From positions 1-64,000 of the forward strand of contig CAKOSZ010000007.1 in the NCBI GenBank assembly GCA_934119955.1: a stretch of 64,000 nucleotides of DNA, read 5' to 3'. The position numbers and the translations under genes are program-made. Source of the stretch: an uncultured Bacilli bacterium. GTDB taxonomy: Bacteria > Bacillota_I > Bacilli_A > RF39 > UBA660. The notes under the pieces are model-generated. The model had not been told where the DNA came from. It searched no databases and saw only the letters and a program-made list of their open reading frames with translations. Shown one piece after another: positions 32,030 to 40,375 of the stretch (position 1 is its first letter; the number at the start of each line of letters is the position of its first letter).

Positions 32030-34588
32030 ATGACAGAAAATTTTGAAAGCAAGCAACAGAATAAACAAGATATGCAAGATGCTGGTGCTAAAACGGCTCA
32101 CGTTGCTGGTAAGGTAGCTGCAAGTTATTTTGGTGGAACCTTGGGAAATGTTGCTTATGATAAAATTTTTCAGACTAAACTAGGACAAAAAATAGAACAA
32201 GGAGCTGGAAAAGTTATTTCAAGAGTTCCTGGCGTAAATAAATTAAATAAAAAATTGAATGATACAGGTGCGGTTGATGCTGCTGATAAAGCAGTTGATT
32301 TAGTTGGAGGAAAAGGAGCGGCAAAGGCTGGTAAAAGTGTGAATTCACTTCCAAAATCTGGAATTGGTGCTGCCAGTAAAACGACTAAACCACTTGGTAG
32401 AGGCGGAAGAAAAACAACCGGTGATGGTTCAACTCCAAAAGCATTAGAAAATCGCAAAAAAGGTGGTTATGCAAAAGATTTCTTATCAAGAAATAAGACA
32501 AATAGTACCAGTAGCACAACAAGTACTGAAGAAACTTCTTCTGATACAAATAACGAAGAAGAAGAAAATGAAACAAACGAATTAGGTGAAAGTAAAGATA
32601 TATTTAGTTTTGGTTTTTCTAAATTTAAGTTAAAAATTTTGCTAATTTTTGGTTGTGGTGGTTTTATTATTTTATTGTTATTAGTGCTTATGGTAACTAC
32701 TAGTATGTTTGCAACTACTGATACATCACTTGCTCCAATTTCAAGTATAAATTCTGATGAAACTCAAAATCATTATTATGATAATGAAAAATATCCTGAA
32801 TTATATGAACAGGAAATTAAATTTAATAATTCGATTGGTAATAAAGAATCATCTAGTGGAATAATTGGTGAATACCAAGATAAGTATGGGGTAACACTGG
32901 ATGTTTATATGTTAGAAGCAACTTTACTTTATAGAGATTATGCTTATTATTTAGTACGACTTGATAATATAAGCGAAGAAGAATATAAAAAATTAACGGA
33001 ATCTGATCCAGGTTATCATCAAAAAATATATAATTTTGAGGAAGCAGCAAAATATATTAACACAGTTGCTGAATTGATGATATCATCAACTGGAGAAGGT
33101 GAATATGTAAATTATTACACTGATATAACTAAAAATGGTGAATATTATAATAAATTATTGAATAGTTCTTTTTTTACTGAGTATTATTCAAAAGTATTAG
33201 CATATGAAAAATATAGTGATCAGACAAAATTAGTTGATGAAATATTTGATTATGCTGAATTTATGCGTTATGCAGTGGAAGGAGAAAAAGTATCTTCATA
33301 TATAATTAGTGACTCTATGAAAGTTCATTTGCAAACATGTGCAAAGTATAAATATAAAATAATTAATAATATAAGTATATATGATAATCCAGCGGCAACA
33401 AATAATGAAGCAGAAGCACCTTCAATAGTTTCTTTGGTTGATTACGGGGTAGGAGTTCTTTATGGAGAACTTAGTAGTTATACAAAGAGTTATGCTAATG
33501 GACAAGGTGATAATATGAAAGAAGGGTTAAAAGCTCTTTTAGTTGCTTCTTATAGTTTTATGCTTGGTCAAAGATCATATGGACATACTGGTCTTGATTT
33601 AAAACAGCCTGATTTGTATTATCCGACTGGTAATTGTCGAATGGTATGCTGTAATCCTAATACAAATTCTCATTATGCCAAGTATAATGGTGATAAACAT
33701 GGAACTTGTATGTCAACAACTAGTTCGTCTGCTAATCATCCGGCTTTAAGTCAGGATCAATTAACTAAGCTTCGGGAACTAGTATCAGAGGTTTTTGGTG
33801 AAGTTATGGTAGAAAAAGGAGTAACTACAAGTACATTTTCTGGTTATAAAGATATTAAATATGGAAATTATTATGATTCTATAAATAATTCTGATTGTGG
33901 TGCTAATTGTTTAGGTCAAGAAGAGGCAATACAAGATTCCAAAAATGGAATGACATATCGTGAAATACTTGCTAAATACTATGATTCTACTAAATATGAC
34001 ATCATTAATATAAAAGAAGGATTATATGTTGAAAATGCAAATTATAGTAATGCTTCATATGATGGAAATGTTATATTTTATGATCAAGGAGATTATAGCA
34101 AGGTTAATTTCTGTGGTCAAAGTAATAAACATATATCATCATCTGGATGTGGTGTTACATCTATGGCAATCGTTGCTTCTTCGTTTACAGGAAATAAAAC
34201 TTATGATCCAGTATATATGATGAATTTGGCTTATAGTATGGGAGATTGTGGCTCAGGAATACGAGGTACAAATGCTTCTTTCTTTAAAAAAGCAGCTCAA
34301 AAACTTGGCTTTGGTTATAAGTATATTGGTAAAAAAAATGCTAGTCAAGTTGTAGATGTACTTAAAACCGGAAAATCAATGGTTATTGCTCATATGGATA
34401 AAGGACATTTTACAGATAATGGTCATTACATAGTTTTGACGGCTGTTAATGAAAATGGTAAAGTATATGTTCATGATCCTAATAATAGAGGAAATAGTAA
34501 AAACAAGAAAACTGGAAATGGTTGGTATGATTTAGATATGATAGCAGGGGAACTCAAAAGTGGTTTTTACGTTATAACGAAAGGGTGA
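32030..34588 (+). CDS. T4SS-associated cell-wall hydrolase: SpoIID-like domain plus C39-like cysteine peptidase
   Basis: The 852-residue protein has a cytoplasmic Gly/Ala/Lys-rich N-terminus (residues 1-195) and one membrane helix (about 202-224). A large extracellular part follows. Around residues 495-520 the segment KEGLKALLVASYSFMLGQ matches the SpoIID lytic transglycosylase core, where the catalytic Glu precedes A-L-K-A (here Glu498). The C-terminal 180 residues form a papain-like C39-type domain with Cys707 (SSGCGVTSMAIV), His799 (DNGHYIVLT) and Asp816 (VHDPNN). Gram-positive T4SS operons usually carry a VirB1-like hydrolase, such as a transglycosylase plus NlpC/P60. The pairing seen here is unusual. 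Start is 32030 by spacing; 32018 and 32021 are alternatives. Confidence 0.75.
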   Translation: MTENFESKQQNKQDMQDAGAKTAHVAGKVAASYFGGTLGNVAYDKIFQTKLGQKIEQGAGKVISRVPGVNKLNKKLNDTGAVDAADKAVDLVGGKGAAKAGKSVNSLPKSGIGAASKTTKPLGRGGRKTTGDGSTPKALENRKKGGYAKDFLSRNKTNSTSSTTSTEETSSDTNNEEEENETNELGESKDIFSFGFSKFKLKILLIFGCGGFIILLLLVLMVTTSMFATTDTSLAPISSINSDETQNHYYDNEKYPELYEQEIKFNNSIGNKESSSGIIGEYQDKYGVTLDVYMLEATLLYRDYAYYLVRLDNISEEEYKKLTESDPGYHQKIYNFEEAAKYINTVAELMISSTGEGEYVNYYTDITKNGEYYNKLLNSSFFTEYYSKVLAYEKYSDQTKLVDEIFDYAEFMRYAVEGEKVSSYIISDSMKVHLQTCAKYKYKIINNISIYDNPAATNNEAEAPSIVSLVDYGVGVLYGELSSYTKSYANGQGDNMKEGLKALLVASYSFMLGQRSYGHTGLDLKQPDLYYPTGNCRMVCCNPNTNSHYAKYNGDKHGTCMSTTSSSANHPALSQDQLTKLRELVSEVFGEVMVEKGVTTSTFSGYKDIKYGNYYDSINNSDCGANCLGQEEAIQDSKNGMTYREILAKYYDSTKYDIINIKEGLYVENANYSNASYDGNVIFYDQGDYSKVNFCGQSNKHISSSGCGVTSMAIVASSFTGNKTYDPVYMMNLAYSMGDCGSGIRGTNASFFKKAAQKLGFGYKYIGKKNASQVVDVLKTGKSMVIAHMDKGHFTDNGHYIVLTAVNENGKVYVHDPNNRGNSKNKKTGNGWYDLDMIAGELKSGFYVITKG

Positions 34589-34590
34589 AT

Positions 34591-35280
34591 ATGAAAAAAA
34601 TATTATTTTTGCTTCCTTTGATTTTTTTAATAACAGGTTGTAGAGTTAATTATAAACTTGAAATTAATAAAGATTTAACTGTTACAGAGAAAATTAATAT
34701 GAGCGAGTCAGCAGAATTTTTTTCTAATAGATATAAAGAATTACCAAAAACAGTAATTGACTCGTTATTTAATTCGGGAAATCGTAAACAAACTTTAATT
34801 GATAACAATTACGAGTATGAAGATTCTAAAATGAATAATTATCCTGCTATTTTAGCAACTAAGCATTATTCTTCTTTAGAAGATTTTTCTAAAAATACTA
34901 TTTTTAAGAAAGAATTTTTTAATTCAGTAACAACTAAAATTGATAATAATTTGGTTACTTTTGAAGCAACTGATTTGGTTGAATATGATACAGAAGATGT
35001 TGATTTATATGAGGTATCAGGTTGTAATATTTCAATAAAAGTTCCATTCGTTGTTACAAGTAACAATGCAGATAGTTATGATGCTAAGACTAATACTTAT
35101 ACATGGAAAATATCAAGCGAAAAACCAAAAGAAATTAAAATAACATTTGATAAAAATAAGATATATGTGTATAATATTGTCATGTATATTTCTATGTTTA
35201 TATTAGCATTAATTATTTTGATAATAATAATACTTACTTTAAAAATGCGAAATAAAAATAAGATAAATAATAATTTTTAG
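34591..35280 (+). CDS. T4SS-operon lipoprotein with C-terminal membrane helix
   Basis: The 229-residue product has a signal peptide with lipobox LITGC (Cys17 in this start). It is therefore lipidated on the outer face of the membrane. An extracellular beta-rich domain follows (YKLEINKDLTVTEKINM resembles the LppM/DUF3153 opening). The C-terminus has a membrane helix (YISMFILALIILIIIILTL) and a basic tail. ATG 34591 is preferred to GTG 34585 by spacing from AAAGGG. It starts 2 nt after the hydrolase stop and sits between it and the coupling protein, so it is a T4SS accessory part of unknown role. Confidence 0.72.
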   Translation: MKKILFLLPLIFLITGCRVNYKLEINKDLTVTEKINMSESAEFFSNRYKELPKTVIDSLFNSGNRKQTLIDNNYEYEDSKMNNYPAILATKHYSSLEDFSKNTIFKKEFFNSVTTKIDNNLVTFEATDLVEYDTEDVDLYEVSGCNISIKVPFVVTSNNADSYDAKTNTYTWKISSEKPKEIKITFDKNKIYVYNIVMYISMFILALIILIIIILTLKMRNKNKINNNF

Positions 35281-35302
35281 ATAAATGTTTTAGGAGGCAT
35301 GA

Positions 35303-37654
35303 ATGAAATTAAAAATGCGTTTTGATGCAGATGATATGAAAAAATTTTTACTTATATGTTTAGTACTTTTATATATTGTTTGTATTGCTATTTCAAATTT
35401 GTCATCAGTAACCTCAACTGGTGAATTTACTGGTTTAAATCCTCTACCAGCGTTTAGTGCTGATATGATTACGGCAACTCTTGCTTTTTATGTAATTGCT
35501 CTTGTTGCATTATTACTTAGTTGCAAAAGTTATTTCTTTGATTTTGAAAAAGGAATAGGTTTTACAACTGAAAAAAAAGCAAGTGATGGTTATAGTAAAT
35601 GGTGTGATGCCAAGGAAATGAAAAAAGAATTAAAATTAGTTTATCCAACAGATGTTAAAACTGATGCGGCTGGTGTTGCTTTAATAAATGATGGTAAAAA
35701 AATTTATGTTGATAATAGTGAGTATCATAATTTAGTAATAGGAGCAACTGGTTCTGGTAAAACAACTGCTATAATTTTTCCTATGATAGAACTTCTTGCT
35801 AAGCATGGAGAGTCAATGATTTTAACCGATCCCAAGGGTGAATTATATGAAAAAAAGAGCAATATGTTACGCTCTAAGGGTTATAATATTGTACTTTTAA
35901 ACTTTCGTGATCCTGGTAAAGGAAATTCATGGAATCCTCTTAGTTTACCATATAAATTATGGAAAGAAGGAAATCAAGATAAGGCAACTGAGTTACTAGA
36001 AGACTTATCAGCTAATATCTTGTATGATGAAAATAATAAAAATGGCGATCCCTTCTGGGAAAAAACATCTGCCGATTATTTTTCTGGATTAGCACTTAGT
36101 TTATTTGAAGATGCTAATGAAGATGAAGTTAATTTAAATAGCATAAGTTTAATGACAACTATTGGGGAAGATAAAATAGGTGGTAGTACTTATATAAAAG
36201 AGTATTTTAAAGATAAAGATCCTAATAGTGCTGCTTATATAAGCGCCTCTTCTACAATTCTTGCCCCTAATGAAACTAAAATGAGTATTATAGCAGTTTT
36301 TAAACAAAAAATTAAATTATTTGCTTCCCGTGTTAACTTGTCTGAAATGCTATCACATAGTGATTTTGATATTGGTGACATAGGTAGAAAAAAAACAGCA
36401 GTATTTATAATTATTCAAGATGAAAAGAAAACATATCATTCATTAGTTACAATTTTTATTAAACAAGTTTATGAAACTTTAATAGATGTTGCTCAGAGTA
36501 ATAATGGTAAACTTCCAATAAGAACTAATTTTTTAATGGATGAATTTGCAAATATGCCGCCTTTAAAAGATGTAACTACGATGATTACAGCTGCTCGTAG
36601 CCGTTTAATGCGTTTTACTATGATTATTCAAAACTTTGCCCAATTAAATGAAGTATATGGGGAATCCAATGCTGAAACTATAAAAAGTAACTGTGGTAAT
36701 TTAATATATTTGATATCAACAGAATTGAGAGCACTTGAAGAAATTAGTAAAATGTGTGGTGAAATTAAAGTTAAAACGGGAAAAGATGAAAAAGAAAAAG
36801 AAGAAACAAGACCACTTGTTACAATAAGTGATTTACAAAAATTAAAAATGAATGAAGTTATAATTAGAAGATTTCGTATGGCTCCATTCAAAACTAAACT
36901 TACTCCCGATTATAAAATGAATTGGGGACGTACTTATAAGGAAGTGTCAACTCAAAACATAAAAGAAAGACCTAGACGTGAAGTAAAAGTATTTAATCTT
37001 AAAGGTTACGTTGAAGCTAAGAAAAAAGAAAATAATCCATTTGGTGGGGGATTTCCATCTGGATTTGGTGGATCACCATCATTTGGTGGAGGATTTGGCT
37101 CTGATTTTTCAGATATGTTTGGAGGCATGAAAAATGATTTTCCAGCTACATCTAGACCAAGTAATGAATCTAAAATTGATGTTGATAGAATACTAAAAAA
37201 TATTGATGCTAAAATAGCAGAACTTGAAGAAGAAGAGAAAAGATTAGATCAAGAAGATAATAAAGAAAATGATAATTCTATTTTAACAGCACTTGAAGAT
37301 GAAGATAATCAAGTTCAAAGTGTTGATAATGATATTGAAAATACTAAAAGCCAAACAAATAATAATTCTGAAATACTTCCTGATAATGAATTTAAAAATC
37401 TTATTTCAAGCTTTGATAACGACGAATTCATTAAAAAAGAGGATAACGATAAGTTAGAGACTACGGATACTCCTCAAAATATCGATGAATTGATTGATAA
37501 AATTAAAGAACAAAGTGGTGATGAATTACTTAACAAAGTTAAAGAAGAAAATCATAATGTTAAAGAAAATATTAAACCAAACATGAATTTAGTAGAAGAA
37601 AACAAGTATAAAGAAGTAAGTGATGATGAATTTTTTGATGACTTTTTTGATTAA
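35303..37654 (+). CDS. VirD4/TraG-family T4SS coupling ATPase
   Basis: The 783-residue protein has two N-terminal membrane helices (about 13-32 and 55-75). Its ATPase core has Walker A GATGSGKTT at 147-155 and Walker B FLMDEFANMP. The MILTDPKGELYEKK and ITAARSRLMRFTMIIQNFAQL stretches are typical of VirD4. These proteins select and energise substrates for export. After residue 585 there is a Gly/Phe-rich linker and then about 170 acidic residues ending DDFFD, a long tail that could bind cargo. It matches the CD1115-type VirD4. A relaxase gene would normally be nearby but none is in the window. Confidence 0.92.
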   Translation: MKLKMRFDADDMKKFLLICLVLLYIVCIAISNLSSVTSTGEFTGLNPLPAFSADMITATLAFYVIALVALLLSCKSYFFDFEKGIGFTTEKKASDGYSKWCDAKEMKKELKLVYPTDVKTDAAGVALINDGKKIYVDNSEYHNLVIGATGSGKTTAIIFPMIELLAKHGESMILTDPKGELYEKKSNMLRSKGYNIVLLNFRDPGKGNSWNPLSLPYKLWKEGNQDKATELLEDLSANILYDENNKNGDPFWEKTSADYFSGLALSLFEDANEDEVNLNSISLMTTIGEDKIGGSTYIKEYFKDKDPNSAAYISASSTILAPNETKMSIIAVFKQKIKLFASRVNLSEMLSHSDFDIGDIGRKKTAVFIIIQDEKKTYHSLVTIFIKQVYETLIDVAQSNNGKLPIRTNFLMDEFANMPPLKDVTTMITAARSRLMRFTMIIQNFAQLNEVYGESNAETIKSNCGNLIYLISTELRALEEISKMCGEIKVKTGKDEKEKEETRPLVTISDLQKLKMNEVIIRRFRMAPFKTKLTPDYKMNWGRTYKEVSTQNIKERPRREVKVFNLKGYVEAKKKENNPFGGGFPSGFGGSPSFGGGFGSDFSDMFGGMKNDFPATSRPSNESKIDVDRILKNIDAKIAELEEEEKRLDQEDNKENDNSILTALEDEDNQVQSVDNDIENTKSQTNNNSEILPDNEFKNLISSFDNDEFIKKEDNDKLETTDTPQNIDELIDKIKEQSGDELLNKVKEENHNVKENIKPNMNLVEENKYKEVSDDEFFDDFFD

Positions 37655-37687
37655 AACTAATAGATTTTGCAATTTATTAGTTTTTTT
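37654..37687 (+). terminator. Terminator of the type IV secretion operon
   Basis: AAACTAATA and TATTAGTTT form a 9-bp stem followed by a T-run. Confidence 0.82.
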
Positions 37688-37700
37688 CTATATAACAGTC

Positions 37701-37729
37701 TTGATAATGAATAGATAATTTGCTATAAT
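37701..37729 (+). promoter_or_regulatory. Promoter of the cadherin-like protein gene
   Basis: TTGATA (37701-37706) and TATAAT (37724-37729) are separated by 17 bp. Confidence 0.78.
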
Positions 37730-37757
37730 GAATATATATTATAGAGGTGTTTAAGAA

Positions 37758-39185
37758 ATGAATATGAAAAAGTTTAAAAAGCTTTTATTACTACTATTAA
37801 TAAGTGGTATATATGTTAATGTATGGGCAGAAAATGAAAATACAGGTGAAACTAAAAATGAAACTGAGGAAGTTATAACTAAAAAAAGTAATGATACAAC
37901 TTTAAAAGATGTATATTTTAATGATGAAAAAGTAGTTTGTTCTAATTATGTTTGTGAGAAAATAATAGAAAATAATGATATTAATAAAGTAACAATTACT
38001 TATAAGACAAATGATGCAAAAGCAACAGTATCAGCTGAAAAACTAGAAAAAGAATTAAAGAATGGTTTAAATGAATTTAAGGTAACAGTAACTGCTGAGG
38101 ATGGTACAAGTAAAGATTATACTTTTAAAATAACTAAAAAAGTTTTATCAACTGATAGTTCTTTAAAAAAAATAACAGCAAATGGTAAAGAAGTAACTTT
38201 AAAAAAAGATGTTACTAAATATAATGTTAGTGTTAGTTTTGCTGCTAAAAAAATAGAAATTGAAGCAACGCCAAATTCTAGTACTGCTAAAATTGATGGA
38301 TTTAAAAGCAATAAAATATCATATGATTTCTTTGATACAGAAAAAGAAATTAAAATTAAAGTAATATCAGAAGCAGGAGATATGACAACTTACGTTTTAA
38401 ATGTTACTAAGCGTGAAGAACAAGTTGTAACTTTAAAAAATATTACTATTAAAAATGCTAAAATTAATTTTGAAAGTGGTGTCTATGATTATGAATTATC
38501 AGTTCCTAAGAGTGTTGAAAAACTAGAAATAGATGCTACACCAACCAATCAAGATGCCAAAGTTACTATAACTGGTGCTGATAAATTACAAATAGGTGAA
38601 AACACAATAACAATTGAGGTTGAAAATGATGGTAATACTAAAACTTATACAATCAAAGTTACAAGACTTGAAAGTGATGATAAAAGTTTAGCCAACCTAA
38701 AAAGTATTGAAATAGAAAAATATAAATTAGATTTTAAAGAAGATAAATATGAATATGATTTAAAAATAGGCGATGATAATTACTTGGTTATTAAGGCACT
38801 TCCAAAAGTAGATACAAGTGATGTACAAATAACAGGTAATTTAGATTTAGAAAATGGTAGTATTATTAAAATTAAAGTTCAATATAACGATGAAACAACA
38901 AGTATTTATAAAATTAATATAATTAAAGAAGCAGTAACTGAAAAGAAAAATAATACTTCTAAATTAATAATTATAATTGTTATAACTTTAATTATAATTG
39001 CCATTGTTGTAATTTTAATTATGCAACTTAAAAATAAGAAAAACAAAAATGATGTAAATAAAAACGAAAAAAAAGAGAAAAAAGAAATAGATAAAAAAGA
39101 AACAGAAATAGAAAGTGAAAATAAAAATAAAAAACAAAGTATTATTACTCTTAGCGATGATGAAGAAATAGAAGATATTATTTAA
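37758..39185 (+). CDS. Membrane-anchored protein with cadherin-like beta-sandwich repeats
   Basis: The 475-residue product has a signal peptide (to about residue 25). About four repeats of a cadherin-like beta-sandwich unit follow (residues about 45-395). Each unit has the pattern S-L-K-x-I, a strand, V-x-x-Y and a terminal T-x-x-Y-x-I/L-x-V/I-T (for example TSKDYTFKITK and TKTYTIKVTR). A membrane helix lies at about residues 405-427, then a Lys/Glu-rich cytoplasmic tail. It is an outward-facing adhesive or scaffold protein. FtsW/RodA follows 15 nt later and probably shares the transcript. Confidence 0.8.
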   Translation: MNMKKFKKLLLLLLISGIYVNVWAENENTGETKNETEEVITKKSNDTTLKDVYFNDEKVVCSNYVCEKIIENNDINKVTITYKTNDAKATVSAEKLEKELKNGLNEFKVTVTAEDGTSKDYTFKITKKVLSTDSSLKKITANGKEVTLKKDVTKYNVSVSFAAKKIEIEATPNSSTAKIDGFKSNKISYDFFDTEKEIKIKVISEAGDMTTYVLNVTKREEQVVTLKNITIKNAKINFESGVYDYELSVPKSVEKLEIDATPTNQDAKVTITGADKLQIGENTITIEVENDGNTKTYTIKVTRLESDDKSLANLKSIEIEKYKLDFKEDKYEYDLKIGDDNYLVIKALPKVDTSDVQITGNLDLENGSIIKIKVQYNDETTSIYKINIIKEAVTEKKNNTSKLIIIIVITLIIIAIVVILIMQLKNKKNKNDVNKNEKKEKKEIDKKETEIESENKNKKQSIITLSDDEEIEDII

Positions 39186-39200
39186 CAAGGGAATGATTTT

Positions 39201-40316
39201 ATGCTAAAAAAGATGGATAAATGTTTAGTTATATGTACTTTTATATTATTGGTAATTGGACTAGTTATGATTTTTTCAGCTAGCAATGTTACTAGTTATA
39301 TGAAATATTTAAAAAGTCCATATTACTATTTTCTAAAACAATCCATCTTTTTTGTTATTAGTTTAATTTTATCTTTTTTTATTTTAAAAATTGATACTAA
39401 AAAATATCATTACATTAGTTTTCCTTTAATAATAATTATTATAACTCTTTTAGTAATAGTTTTATTTAATGGTAAAGTAAGTAACCAAGCAAGAAGTTGG
39501 TTTAGTATATTTGGAATATTTACTGTACAACCAAGTGAATTTGCTAAAATATTTACAATTATGTGGTTTGCATCTTATTACAGTATTAACAAAAATTGCT
39601 TGGATGTAAAAAAAGTAATATTTCCTCTAATTATTTCTGTTGGAATTGCTTTTTTAATTGCTTTACAACCAGACTTAGGAACAACTTTACTTTATTGTGG
39701 CTTAGTATTTTTTATGTTTTTAAGTTTACCGATAAGTAAAAAAATTAAAAGAAATAGTATTATAGTACTAATTGCTATTATCTGTATAGGCTTATTATTA
39801 TTGTTAAATAATGGAGTTAAACTAGTATTTGAAAGACAAATTCAAAGATTTAACTTTTTAAATCCTTGTGAGAGAATATATAGTGATGGAAATCAAGTTT
39901 GTAATGGGTATATTGCAATTAATAATGGTGGTTTATTTGGCAAAGGTCTTGGTAATAGTACTCAAAAGTATTTATATTTACCAGAAGCATATACAGATTT
40001 TATATTTGCAATAGTAGTTGAAGAATTAGGATTAATTATCTCGGTTGTTATTTTGCTTCTAATGTTTTTAGTATTATGGCGAATATTTATAATTGCTAAA
40101 AAGAGTACAACAACAAGAGGAATGCTTTTATGTTACGGTGTGTTTTTCTATATATTGTTGCATATAATTATAAATTTAGGTGGCCTTTTAGGATTAATTC
40201 CTTTAACTGGGGTACCACTTCCATTTTTAAGCTATGGAGGAAGTTATTTAATGTGCTTAGTTTCTAGTATTGCAATCGTTCTTAGAGTTGATCTTGAAAA
40301 TAAAAAAATTAAATGA
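39201..40316 (+). CDS. FtsW/RodA/SpoVE family (SEDS) peptidoglycan polymerase
   Basis: The 371-residue polytopic protein has about ten helices and typical SEDS stretches: VQPSEFAKIF, LQPDLGTTLL, YIAINNGGLFGKGLGNSTQKYLYLPEAYTDFIFAIVVEELG (conserved from INNGG to EELG), and TGVPLPFLSYGGS near the C-terminus. The signature LPFLSYGGS favours the FtsW branch over RodA. It polymerises glycan strands with a partner class B PBP, which is not in this window. It sits among surface-protein genes rather than in a division cluster. Confidence 0.88.
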   Translation: MLKKMDKCLVICTFILLVIGLVMIFSASNVTSYMKYLKSPYYYFLKQSIFFVISLILSFFILKIDTKKYHYISFPLIIIIITLLVIVLFNGKVSNQARSWFSIFGIFTVQPSEFAKIFTIMWFASYYSINKNCLDVKKVIFPLIISVGIAFLIALQPDLGTTLLYCGLVFFMFLSLPISKKIKRNSIIVLIAIICIGLLLLLNNGVKLVFERQIQRFNFLNPCERIYSDGNQVCNGYIAINNGGLFGKGLGNSTQKYLYLPEAYTDFIFAIVVEELGLIISVVILLLMFLVLWRIFIIAKKSTTTRGMLLCYGVFFYILLHIIINLGGLLGLIPLTGVPLPFLSYGGSYLMCLVSSIAIVLRVDLENKKIK

Positions 40317-40322
40317 GAATAC

Positions 40323-40351
40323 TTGTCTAAAATAAATTTAAATGCTATAAT
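40323..40351 (+). promoter_or_regulatory. Promoter of the adhesin-sortase operon
   Basis: TTGTCT (40323-40328) and TATAAT (40346-40351) are separated by 17 bp, 24 nt before the adhesin start. Confidence 0.78.
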
Positions 40352-40375
40352 TAAAATGAAAATAGGAGAGGATTT

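Noticed and set aside
32170..32457. A 95-codon minus-strand frame rich in Pro and Ala
   Set aside because: Antisense of the Gly/Ala/Lys-rich N-terminus of the T4SS hydrolase.
27104..37654. Calling the T4SS region an integrative conjugative element
   Set aside because: No relaxase, integrase, replication gene, direct-repeat attachment site or composition break is visible in the window; only the secretion apparatus can be supported.
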